Below are positions 35,988-44,069 of a stretch of 64,000 bases of DNA, piece after piece. Below the pieces are notes generated by a model that searched no databases, was not told the origin of the DNA, and was given only the letters and a program-made list of their open reading frames with translations. The first letter of the stretch is position 1. Each line of letters starts with the position of its first letter. The translations under genes and the position numbers were made by a program. Location: the NCBI GenBank assembly GCA_036267355.1, contig DATAWG010000072.1, positions 62,001 through 126,000 of the forward strand, given 5' to 3'. Source of the DNA: Pirellulales bacterium. GTDB lineage: Bacteria; Planctomycetota; Planctomycetia; Pirellulales; DATAWG01.

Positions 35988-37019
35988 ATGAGACGTGAAT
36001 TCGTCGATCTGCTTTGTTGTCCAAACTGCCTCGCCGATTTGCGGATCGACGAAAGTCATGCTGATGCTGGCCATGTGATCGACGGGTCGTTGGCCTGCAG
36101 CAACTGCGAAACCCGATTTCCGATCACCCGAGGCGTCCCGCGCCTCTTGCCGGACGATGGCAACCGCTCGCAGATTCGCGAAAACACTGCCGAGCGGTTC
36201 AGTTTCGAATGGCACCATTTTGCCGACTTCGACGTGGCCGTCGAAGAACAAAGCATGTCGACTTGGATGAGCCCGAGCCGATTGGATGATTTAAAGGGCC
36301 TCACGGTGCTTGACGCGGGTTGCGGCATGGGTCGTCATGCCGTGATTGCCGCGGCCCACGGCGTCGGCCGGCTCGTCGGTCTCGATCTTGGCAATGCGGT
36401 CGATGCCGCGGTTGCAAACACAAAGCATCTGGAAAATGTCTGCATCGTCCAGGGCGATATCTACCATCCACCCGTCAAGAACGGCGCATTCGACGCCGCC
36501 TATTCTCTTGGCGTGCTGCACCATTTACCCGATCCGCAATGCGGCTTTAAGGCATTGGCGCCAAAGGTGAAGCCGGGTGGATGGATCCATGTCTGGCTAT
36601 ACGGTCGCGAAGGGAATCGGATGTTGCTGCTGGTGCTCAATCCGATCCGGCGGGTTACGTCGCGGATGCCCTTGGCGCTGCTGAAAATTATTTCAGGCGT
36701 GACCGCTGTACCGGTTGCGCTCGCCGCGAAGACGCTTTACCGGCTGCCGTGGCTTGGTGCGCGATTGCCGTACGCGGCGTATATGTGTTGGCTGGACCCG
36801 GCATCGTTCGCGAAAATCCATGCCATCGTTTTCGACCAACTTTTGGCCCCGGTGGCGTATTACATGCGCCGCGACGAGGTATTGCGATTGGCCGACATAC
36901 CAGAATGCACGGTGCGGGCTATCGAGCACAACCGCGGCATGAGTTGGGGCCTTACGGTCCAACGAACGCCGAATGGAGAATCCGGCAAATTGCACAAGAC
37001 TGAATCTGCCGCACGGTGA
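35988..37019 (+). CDS. SAM-dependent methyltransferase with N-terminal Trm112-like zinc ribbon
   Basis: A 343-residue class I methyltransferase. Residues 1-50 form a zinc ribbon with two cysteine pairs, LLCCPNCLADL and LACSNCETRFPITRGVPRLL, the Trm112/UPF0434-like module. The SAM-binding glycine motif is LTVLDAGCGMGRHAV (about residues 104-118), with the post-motif acidic residue in GLDLGN and the family phrase SLGVLHHLPDP. The C-terminal third has two amphipathic or hydrophobic stretches and no recognised domain. I start at the ATG at 35988 behind GGCGGA. Such proteins usually modify sugars, lipids or small molecules in surface-glycan clusters, which fits the neighbourhood. Confidence 0.87.
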   Translation: MRREFVDLLCCPNCLADLRIDESHADAGHVIDGSLACSNCETRFPITRGVPRLLPDDGNRSQIRENTAERFSFEWHHFADFDVAVEEQSMSTWMSPSRLDDLKGLTVLDAGCGMGRHAVIAAAHGVGRLVGLDLGNAVDAAVANTKHLENVCIVQGDIYHPPVKNGAFDAAYSLGVLHHLPDPQCGFKALAPKVKPGGWIHVWLYGREGNRMLLLVLNPIRRVTSRMPLALLKIISGVTAVPVALAAKTLYRLPWLGARLPYAAYMCWLDPASFAKIHAIVFDQLLAPVAYYMRRDEVLRLADIPECTVRAIEHNRGMSWGLTVQRTPNGESGKLHKTESAAR

Positions 37020-37222
37020 ATCCAATAACACCGCGTTTGCTGGCGGCCCGGGCGAGTGAATCCGCGCGGTCTCGCCATCTCAAAAACCCTTGAAAACAAT
37101 CGCCGTTGGCCGTACCCTGGAGATTGCGGCAAGTTGCACCAACGGATGCTGCCGTAGCTGGAAACGGTTTTTCTACCCAGGTCGCGCTCGGCGGCCAGCA
37201 ATGCAGCGGCGTGAATGCGAAC

Positions 37223-39598
37223 ATGGCCGAATCGTTCGATCCTTATCTCCGCTGGCTTGGCATTCGCGAGGCCGAACGACCGCCGAACCACTATCGCCTA
37301 CTCGGCTTGGATCTTTTCGAAAATGATAGCGACGTTATCGCGGTTGCGGCCGACCGGCAGATGGCCCATGTGCGAACGTTTCAAACCGGGCAATATGCCC
37401 CGTTGTCGCAACGCCTGCTCAACGAACTGGCCGCTGCCCGAATTTGCCTGCTCAAGCCCGAAAAGAAGGCGGCCTACGACGCCCTGTTGAAGCAGCACCT
37501 GGGTGCGGTGCCCGTTGCTGCGCGGCCGAAAGGGCCGGCTGTCGCTGGGAATACGGCAGCGAACGCGAATGCAGCGTCTACGACTTCGCTGCCTCGGGCC
37601 CAAGCCGTCGGATCAGGGGCCGGCGCCAAGAGAGCCAAGGCAGTCGCTGGGGCTCCCCAGAAAGCCGAGCCCGTGGATGGGGCTGCTCCCGCCGAAGCCG
37701 AGGCAGCGCCGGACAACGACGTTTTGGACCTTGGTTCGTTCGCCCCAACGGCCGGCATCGGCCATGCAGCGAGAAAATCGTCGAGACCGGCAGCTAGCAA
37801 ATTCGGGCCCGCGCGAAAGCGTAAATCGCTTCTCCCCTGGATCGGCTTGGCCGTGGCTGCGGTTTTGCTCGTGATCGGCGTGATTATCTTCAAGTCTGCG
37901 AACGAACCGGCTCAAGTGGCAAATGCCGATGGGGCTGGCGCTACGACGACGCCGTCCGCCAGCCCGCCGAATGCCAACCCGGCCCACCACACATCGCAAC
38001 CGAGGGCGGTGATATCCGATAAATCCGCCACGCGTTCGCCGCCTGCAAGCAACCCCACGAGGGGCGCAGACCACAATCCTGCCGACCGTCCACCAGTTCA
38101 AGCCGGCACGGGCACCGAGGATGCCGGCGGTCCGGCGGAAACCGAGAGGCCGAGCAAGTCGCCCTTGGCAAAAAATTTGCCGCCCGAGCCGCCGGTCCAT
38201 CCGCCGCGCGATGTGGCCCTGGTCGAGAATCCGCCGCAGCATGATTTGCCGGATAACCTGCCCCCCGCGCAATCCGAACCCCAAACCCCGAACCCCAAAC
38301 CCCGAGCCCCAAACCCCAAACCTCGGACCGAACCGCCGCCCAAGGCCAAGCTGCCGCCGGTTCCCGACAAGGAAGCGCTGGCCGCTGCCGAAAAAACGAT
38401 CCTGTCGGTCTACAAGACCGACATCGAGCAGGCGAACCACGGCGCCCCCGACGCTAAGGCGGCCCTAGCCAAACAATTCATCGCGCGCGGCATGGAAACC
38501 GCCGACAATCCGGCCGCCCGTTATGCACTGCTAACTCGCGCTCGCGATTTGGCCATCGCGGGCGGCGATGTTTCGACGGCGACCGACGCTTTGAAAAAGA
38601 TAGCGGACGCGTATGCCATCGAGCGGCCAGACGACCAATTGGCCACTTGCTTTGCCGCGCTCGCGAAAACCGTGCGCACGCGCGAAACCGCGGATGCCTT
38701 GCGTGTCGCTGCGGAATCCGCTGCCGAGCGAGCGTTCGCCGCCGACGATTTTGAAATCGCCGGCCGGTTCACCCGCTTGGCGTTGGGCATGGCCACGAAG
38801 CTGAAAGATCCGATGGCCGTCGCCGAATTGAAATCGAAGCTGAACGAAATCGAGCTGTGCAAGAAGGAATTCACAAAAATCTCCGATTTGCTAACCCAAT
38901 TGCAAACCGACCCCGGCAACGCCGCAGCAAATCTGGCCGTCGGCCGCTTCTACGCATTCGTCAAAGGCGATTTCGATAAAGCGCTGCCGTATCTGGCAAA
39001 ATCAAGCGACGCGGCGTTGAAAGACGTTGCGGACAAAGACTTGGCCGCCCCCACCGCGGCCGCCGACCAAGCGAAGCTCGGCGACGCATGGTGGGCCCTC
39101 GCGGAATCGAACCACGAGCCCGCAAAATCGCATCTCCAATCCCGCGCCGCGGATTGGTATGCCAAAGCAGCCCCGAATCTGAAAGGCCTCGCGAAAGGCG
39201 AAGTTGAGGCGCGATTGAAAGAAATCGAGGCAATGGGGCGTGTGGCCGGGCTGACACCTCGGTCCCTAATCGTGAGAATGCTAACCGAAAATGTGTGGAC
39301 CATCCACTTTGACGGCAATCCGGACGCTCACCGCCAGCCGGACCTGGGGGGCTTCAATTACCCACGCTACCACTTTTTCGCGGACGGAACTGCGAAGCCC
39401 GAGGGTCAACCGGCACTCGGTCATTGGGCCTTGGAAGGGAACGTTGTGACGGTGCGCTACGGCGAGGCATCGCCCGGCGACGGCTGGGCACAGCTTGTCC
39501 ACACGTTTCGTATCACCGGCGATACGCTGCACGCGGAGCAGTACAGGCTCCCGAACGTTCAGTTGATCAACAAGGGAATTGGCGAAAGGGTGAAGTAG
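37223..39598 (+). CDS. Membrane protein with J-like N-terminal module and C-terminal beta domain
   Basis: A 791-residue protein. Residues 1-95 are a planctomycete-type module, WLGIREAERPPNHYRLLGL followed by helices through LLNELAAARICLLKPEKK; it resembles a DnaJ J-domain in layout but has no HPD motif. An Ala/Pro linker leads to one transmembrane helix (LLPWIGLAVAAVLLVIGVII, about 200-222). The outer part has a Pro-rich stretch with a 7-base DNA repeat, a helical region (about 395-680), and a C-terminal beta-domain of about 105 residues starting ENVWTIHFDGNPDAH. The start at 37223 matches the start of the related protein at 60417. It is followed after 34 bases by a methyltransferase gene. 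Confidence 0.75.
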   Translation: MAESFDPYLRWLGIREAERPPNHYRLLGLDLFENDSDVIAVAADRQMAHVRTFQTGQYAPLSQRLLNELAAARICLLKPEKKAAYDALLKQHLGAVPVAARPKGPAVAGNTAANANAASTTSLPRAQAVGSGAGAKRAKAVAGAPQKAEPVDGAAPAEAEAAPDNDVLDLGSFAPTAGIGHAARKSSRPAASKFGPARKRKSLLPWIGLAVAAVLLVIGVIIFKSANEPAQVANADGAGATTTPSASPPNANPAHHTSQPRAVISDKSATRSPPASNPTRGADHNPADRPPVQAGTGTEDAGGPAETERPSKSPLAKNLPPEPPVHPPRDVALVENPPQHDLPDNLPPAQSEPQTPNPKPRAPNPKPRTEPPPKAKLPPVPDKEALAAAEKTILSVYKTDIEQANHGAPDAKAALAKQFIARGMETADNPAARYALLTRARDLAIAGGDVSTATDALKKIADAYAIERPDDQLATCFAALAKTVRTRETADALRVAAESAAERAFAADDFEIAGRFTRLALGMATKLKDPMAVAELKSKLNEIELCKKEFTKISDLLTQLQTDPGNAAANLAVGRFYAFVKGDFDKALPYLAKSSDAALKDVADKDLAAPTAAADQAKLGDAWWALAESNHEPAKSHLQSRAADWYAKAAPNLKGLAKGEVEARLKEIEAMGRVAGLTPRSLIVRMLTENVWTIHFDGNPDAHRQPDLGGFNYPRYHFFADGTAKPEGQPALGHWALEGNVVTVRYGEASPGDGWAQLVHTFRITGDTLHAEQYRLPNVQLINKGIGERVK
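38279..38320 (+). repeat. Six tandem 7-base CCCCRAR units inside a gene
   Basis: CCCCAAA, CCCCGAA, CCCCAAA, CCCCGAG, CCCCAAA and CCCCAAA run without a break and encode PNPKPR-type heptapeptides. Seven is not a multiple of three, so loss or gain of one or two units would shift the frame; three units restore it. Confidence 0.9.
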
Positions 39599-39632
39599 GC
39601 CAAAACCTCAATCCATACACAAGCACTACCAC

Positions 39633-40394
39633 ATGAGAGCCGCAACGTACGCCGCCGAGGCGGAAGTCGAGGAATACCACTGGTGGTTCGCAGGCCGCCG
39701 CAAACTGTTTGCGCGAATCATCAAGAAAATGGCAACGCCACGGGACGCGGCCATCCTCGACGTCGGATCAAGTACCGGCACGAACCTGCGCATGCTGCGG
39801 GATGCCGGTTTCACCAGTTTCCAGGGCGTCGATATCAGCCCGGAGTCGCAATATTTTTGCAACGCAAAAGGGCTCGGGCCCGTCGAATTGGGAAGTATCC
39901 TCGACCTGCCCCACCCCGATTCGTCGTTCGACCTCGTGCTTGCGACGGACGTCATTGAGCACATCGACGACGATCTTGCCGCGATCGGCGAACTGCGCCG
40001 GGTTTTGCGGCCCGGGGGCCTCGCGCTTATCACGGTGCCTGCCTTCGAGTGCTTGTGGGGGCCGCAAGACGTTGTAGCGGAGCACAAACGTCGGTATCGG
40101 ATTCACAATCTTCAGGATACGATTAAGCGTGCGCGGCTGGAGATTGTGGAACGATATTACTTTAACTTCATACTCTTCCTGCCAATTCTCTTTGCTCGGA
40201 AAGCGCTCCGGCTGCTGTCGGTGCCGATCCGGAGCGAGAACGACCTGAACTTTGGGCTGATGAACGCCGTGCTTCGCGCCGTGTTCGAAATTGACACACG
40301 GAGCGCAGCGGCAATTAACCCACCGTTCGGCGTTTCGATTCTGGCGCTTTGCAGAAAGCCGTCGTTGCCCGCCGCCCCGACCAATCCGACTTGA
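39633..40394 (+). CDS. Class I SAM-dependent methyltransferase
   Basis: A 253-residue methyltransferase. The opening EVEEYHWWFAGRRKLFARII is characteristic of glycan-cluster methyltransferases. SAM-binding motif I is AAILDVGSSTGTNLRML (about residues 44-60), followed by GVDISPESQYFC, then motif II-like SFDLVLATDVIEHIDDD and RVLRPGGLALITVPAF. There is no zinc ribbon. The C-terminal part contains a hydrophobic stretch (YYFNFILFLPILFARKAL) that may touch the membrane. It follows the J-like gene by 34 bases and probably shares its transcript. Substrate unknown; a sugar or lipid-linked glycan is likely from context. Confidence 0.88.
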   Translation: MRAATYAAEAEVEEYHWWFAGRRKLFARIIKKMATPRDAAILDVGSSTGTNLRMLRDAGFTSFQGVDISPESQYFCNAKGLGPVELGSILDLPHPDSSFDLVLATDVIEHIDDDLAAIGELRRVLRPGGLALITVPAFECLWGPQDVVAEHKRRYRIHNLQDTIKRARLEIVERYYFNFILFLPILFARKALRLLSVPIRSENDLNFGLMNAVLRAVFEIDTRSAAAINPPFGVSILALCRKPSLPAAPTNPT

Positions 40395-40761
40395 TAATGC
40401 TTCCCGGTGCCTTCGGCCAATCGGTGAACTTGTCACGATTGGACACGGGCCGCTAGCAGCCTTCCGAATCGGAGTGTGAGCCAATCCGGCCGACGCCCTC
40501 GAGCGGGCAACCCCTCGAAGTCCGCTGGAGGTCGAGGGGATCACTACCATTACTATTAGCTCCTCGGCGGCGGAACTGTAAAGATTGAGGCCACCCCCTC
40601 CCGCCAATGGACGCTCGACAGGCGTAACGTGCGCAATTGGGGAACTGGCGTGGCGATTGCGGCTCGGAAGGCAGTCGGACCGTCTCGCCGAAGTTGCGGC
40701 GCAACAACCGCGAGTAAACGACGCGAACCCACGGCCAGTTTGAACTGAACGGTAGGGTGAG
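40395..40761. other. Intergenic spacer between convergent methyltransferase genes
   Basis: These 367 bases contain a short inverted motif, CCCTCGAGCGGGCAACCCCTCG followed by GAGGTCGAGGGG, near 40496-40540. The short minus-strand frames inside are Arg-rich and not protein-like. The region could be a gene remnant or old element, but nothing is recognisable. Confidence 0.35.
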
Positions 40762-41814
40762 TCATCTTGGCGTCAAGTGGCGGATTTCTTCCGACCAGCC
40801 GTGCGCACCGTCCGGATCGGAACCCGCGGCGGTCGATGGCCTGGTTGCCGCTCCGACAACCTGGAGGCCGGCCCGGCCGAAGCCAGGCAAACGCACGACC
40901 AAATCATCCAGGCGGGTTGCTAACCGCGTTAAAGCACGAATTCCTGGAAGGAATCGAAACCAGCGATTGAAAACCAGAACGTCGCTATTCTCGAACAGAC
41001 AAAAACCAAAAAAACCATACGTCTGCCATATTCCCAGTTCGAAGCCGGCTGCCTGGAGCAAGGGAACCGTCTCCTCCCATCGTAGCGGCCGCTCGGTGTC
41101 GAAATCGAGTGCCGGCGAGACCTTGTAAATCACGTATCGCAGCCAGCGCCAGAGAAAAAAATCGCTGACCGGCTCCCGCCATATAAATCGGCCACCCGGC
41201 TTGAGGATTCGAAACACCTCAGAAAACAGCCGCCGACGATCATTGACGTGATGTATGCCGCCGAACATGAATACATTATCGAATGCCCCGCTGCGCAACG
41301 GCATCGCCGTCGCGTCGCCTTGAACAAAGAGGTAGCGGTCCGGCCCGAGATCGGCCCGCGCAGCCCGCAACATATTCAGCGACACGTCGAGCCCGATGCC
41401 ACGCTCCACGCGATCCCCCAGCAGCCGGAACGCCTCACCGCGGCCGCAGCAAATTTCGGCCGCGGTGCCGAGGTTGTCCGTCTTGAGTGCGGAGATAAGC
41501 GCCGCGTCGAGATAGCGATGATATTCCTCGGTGTGCGGATATTTCAGATTTGCCAGATACGCGGCCGCGATGCGATCGTAGTGTTCGCGCTGAATCCTGC
41601 CCTCTGCGGAGCAAAACTCGTCGGCCATCACGGGGATGCCGGCGTCACAAACGGCATAGCGGTGGGCACCGGACTCGCTGACGAGCGCGGTTCCCGCCGC
41701 GTGCAACGGTTCGCCCGACGCCGGGCACCGCATAAGCGCGATGAAACCATCGATCGGTCGGACGGACGGAACGAGGTCCGGTTTCTGTGGAGGGGTTTCT
41801 TGGCTCGAACACAT
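40762..41814 (-). CDS. Class I SAM-dependent methyltransferase with degenerate N-terminal ribbon
   Basis: A 350-residue methyltransferase. Residues about 20-70 keep the layout of a Trm112-like ribbon (LMRCPASGEPL, RYAVCDAGIPVMADEF) but only one Cys remains in each knuckle, so zinc binding is doubtful. The catalytic domain has GTAAEICCGRGEAFRLLG as motif I (the usual GxG is replaced by CGRG), GIGLDVSLNMLRAARADL, then MPLRSGAFDNVFMFGGIHHV and RILKPGGRFIWREP. A C-terminal extension of about 100 residues has two hydrophobic patches. It is transcribed against the surrounding glycan genes, divergent from the epimerase operon. Confidence 0.85.
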   Translation of the reverse strand: MCSSQETPPQKPDLVPSVRPIDGFIALMRCPASGEPLHAAGTALVSESGAHRYAVCDAGIPVMADEFCSAEGRIQREHYDRIAAAYLANLKYPHTEEYHRYLDAALISALKTDNLGTAAEICCGRGEAFRLLGDRVERGIGLDVSLNMLRAARADLGPDRYLFVQGDATAMPLRSGAFDNVFMFGGIHHVNDRRRLFSEVFRILKPGGRFIWREPVSDFFLWRWLRYVIYKVSPALDFDTERPLRWEETVPLLQAAGFELGIWQTYGFFGFCLFENSDVLVFNRWFRFLPGIRALTRLATRLDDLVVRLPGFGRAGLQVVGAATRPSTAAGSDPDGAHGWSEEIRHLTPR

Positions 41815-42051
41815 TTCGGTGGTAATTGAGGATAAAGGCCTTCTATCGGGCTAGCCCCAACCGGCACATTTCGGGCGGCGAAGGGCAAGAAATGTCCCAA
41901 GTGTTCGTCGCGCGGTGCCAAGCGCCTCGCGCAATCAAATTGCAAGTTGGTAGTATACTAGAATATCCGTTTGCGGGCATGACGGGAAAAACTGCTGTCG
42001 CTGGGCACCCGCGGTAGATGTCCGGCCGAAAGACAGATCTGCGAGGCTGCT

Positions 42052-43122
42052 TTGGAATTCCGTCAAATCTTGATTACGGGGGGGGCGGGTTTCGTCGGGT
42101 CGAATCTTTCGGTCTCGTTGAAGGAGGCCTTTCCGTCGGTGGCGGTGACCGCGTTCGACAACCTGAAGCGTCGTGGCAGCGAGTTGAATCTCGCCCGGCT
42201 TCGCGGGCATGGAATCCAGTTCGTGCACGGCGACGTTCGCTGTTGGGAAGACGTCGAGCAATGGCCGGCGTTCGATCTGCTCATCGATTGCTCAGCCGAG
42301 CCATCGGTGCAGGCCGGGCTCGATGCCTCACCGTTGCCGGTGATTGCCAACAACTTGATCGGCACGATCCATTGCATGGAAGCTGCCCGGCGAAACAACG
42401 CCGCGCTGCTTTTCCTGAGCACCAGCCGGGTTTACCCGATCGCCCCGCTGAATCGCCTGGCCGTCTTCGAAGAACCCACGCGGTTTCGCTGGACGGGCGA
42501 GGAGTCGTTGCCGGGCTTTTCAGTGGAAGGCATTGCCGAGGAGTTTCCGCTCGACGGACCCCGCTCATTGTATGGCGCCACCAAGCTGGCCAGTGAACTG
42601 CTCCTCCAAGAATATGCCTTTAGTTATCGAATGCCTGTGCTCATCAATCGATGCGGCATCTTGACGGGTCCGTGGCAGATGGGCAAAGTTGATCAAGGGG
42701 TGGTCACGCTTTGGGTCGCCCGGCACGCCTTCGACCGCGAGTTGACCTATTGCGGCTACGGCGGTCATGGCAAACAACTGCGCGACATGCTGCACACTTC
42801 GGACTTGTTTGACCTGCTTTGTCGCCAGCTAGCGCGGCCTTCGGCCTGGGACGGGCGTATTTATAACGTGGGCGGTGGTCGCGCCGTTTGCGCATCGCTG
42901 ATGGAATTGACCGCCGTGTGTCGCGAACTGACCGGCAAAACCATCGATATTCGCAGCCGACCGGAAACCTCGCCGGTCGACCTGCGGATCTACGTTACTG
43001 ACCATCGCCGAGCCACTGCCGATTTCGGCTGGCGCCCCCAGCGAGCGGTACACGATATTCTGTCGGACATCTACTCCTGGTTGCAGGCGCGCCGTAGCGA
43101 CCTGCGTGATATCCTTGCGTGA
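42052..43122 (+). CDS. NAD-dependent sugar epimerase/dehydratase (extended SDR)
   Basis: A 356-residue nucleotide-sugar enzyme of the extended short-chain dehydrogenase family. The NAD motif ILITGGAGFVGSNLS opens the protein, with the acidic residue at strand 2 in TAFDNLKRRGSELNL. Catalytic residues are the serine/threonine region LFLSTSRVYP and the YGATK motif (Tyr, Lys). The phrases FDLLIDCSAEPSVQAG and INRCGILTGPWQMGKVDQG recall CDP-paratose 2-epimerase-type enzymes, but the substrate is not certain. The start is a TTG at 42052, just before the NAD motif, with GAGG upstream. It is the first gene of a six-gene plus-strand operon and is followed by a GT2 gene after 10 bases. Confidence 0.9.
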   Translation: MEFRQILITGGAGFVGSNLSVSLKEAFPSVAVTAFDNLKRRGSELNLARLRGHGIQFVHGDVRCWEDVEQWPAFDLLIDCSAEPSVQAGLDASPLPVIANNLIGTIHCMEAARRNNAALLFLSTSRVYPIAPLNRLAVFEEPTRFRWTGEESLPGFSVEGIAEEFPLDGPRSLYGATKLASELLLQEYAFSYRMPVLINRCGILTGPWQMGKVDQGVVTLWVARHAFDRELTYCGYGGHGKQLRDMLHTSDLFDLLCRQLARPSAWDGRIYNVGGGRAVCASLMELTAVCRELTGKTIDIRSRPETSPVDLRIYVTDHRRATADFGWRPQRAVHDILSDIYSWLQARRSDLRDILA

Positions 43123-43132
43123 GGATTTGCCC

Positions 43133-44038
43133 ATGTGCCGTCGCAAGTTGTCGGTCGTAATTCCTGCCTACAATGAGGACGGCACGATCGCCGCCACCGT
43201 TGAGGATTTGCGGAGCGCATTGGTCGAGGAGGGGATTCCGTTCGAGATCATCGTGGTGAACGACAACAGTACCGACAGCACCGCGGCGGTAGTCGAAGCG
43301 ATCGCCGTGTGCGAGCCGCGAGTGCGAATGCTGCACCGCAGGCCGCCGGGGGGATTCGGCCGCGCAATCCGAACCGGGCTTGATGCCGTCTCCGGTGATT
43401 TCGTCGTGATCTACATGGCCGACTATTCGGACCATCCGGCCGATGTCATCGCCTATTATCGGAAGCTCGAAGAGGGCTACGACTGCGTCTTCGGCTCTCG
43501 GTTCATCAAGGGCAGCCACGTCGAAAACTATCCATGGATGAAGCTTGTTGTGAACCGCATCGTGAACAAGATGATTCAGTGGCTCTTTTGGTGCCGCTTC
43601 AATGACCTGACGAACGCGTTCAAAGCGTATCGTGCGGAGGTGATCCGCGCCGCGGGGCCATTCCGCGCCAGCCACTTCAACATCACAATCGAGATGTCGC
43701 TCAGCGCGCTAATTCGAAAATACCACATCGTTCAAATCCCCATTTCGTGGAGTGGCCGGACGGCTGGTGTCTCAAAATTGAAAATGGTCGAAATGGGCCG
43801 CCGCTATCTAAGCACGCTGGCTAAAGTGATGGCAGAGCGATTTTTGATCGGCGACGATGTGCTGGCGGAGCGACTGGCGCTGCATGCCCAAGAGGCCGAT
43901 GAAACGGCGTCGTTGGAGGATCGGGTGCGGGCGTTGGAAGACTGGCAAGATGCATCCCTGCGGCGCGAACGCACGCAAGCGAGCGAGGATTGCAATGCGG
44001 ACTTGAAAACGAATCTCTTGCTGACAAAACCCCGCTAG
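43133..44038 (+). CDS. Glycosyltransferase family 2 (dolichyl-phosphate-sugar synthase-like)
   Basis: A 301-residue GT-A fold enzyme that transfers a sugar from a nucleotide donor. Features include LSVVIPAYNEDGTIAATVED at the N-terminus, FEIIVVNDNSTDSTAAVVE with the first acidic site, GFGRAIRTGLDAVSGDFVV, and IYMADYSDHPAD in place of the usual DADxxxxP metal loop. There is no transmembrane anchor. The layout matches polyprenyl-phosphate mannosyl/glucosyltransferases, whose lipid-linked products feed GT-C enzymes; large membrane proteins of that sort follow in this operon. The start at 43133 has GAGG at ideal spacing. The C-terminus ends in a charged helical tail. Confidence 0.9.
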   Translation: MCRRKLSVVIPAYNEDGTIAATVEDLRSALVEEGIPFEIIVVNDNSTDSTAAVVEAIAVCEPRVRMLHRRPPGGFGRAIRTGLDAVSGDFVVIYMADYSDHPADVIAYYRKLEEGYDCVFGSRFIKGSHVENYPWMKLVVNRIVNKMIQWLFWCRFNDLTNAFKAYRAEVIRAAGPFRASHFNITIEMSLSALIRKYHIVQIPISWSGRTAGVSKLKMVEMGRRYLSTLAKVMAERFLIGDDVLAERLALHAQEADETASLEDRVRALEDWQDASLRRERTQASEDCNADLKTNLLLTKPR

Positions 44039-44069
44039 TACGGTTTCGCAGCCCCAACCATTGGTCTGG

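Noticed and set aside
37223-37510. True DnaJ domain at the N-terminus of the two WLGI...HYRLLGL proteins
   Set aside because: Helix layout is similar but the HPD tripeptide needed to stimulate Hsp70 is absent in both copies.
40395-40761. Pseudogene or mobile-element remnant between the convergent methyltransferases
   Set aside because: The short minus-strand frames do not match any family I know; there are no terminal repeats or transposase fragments.
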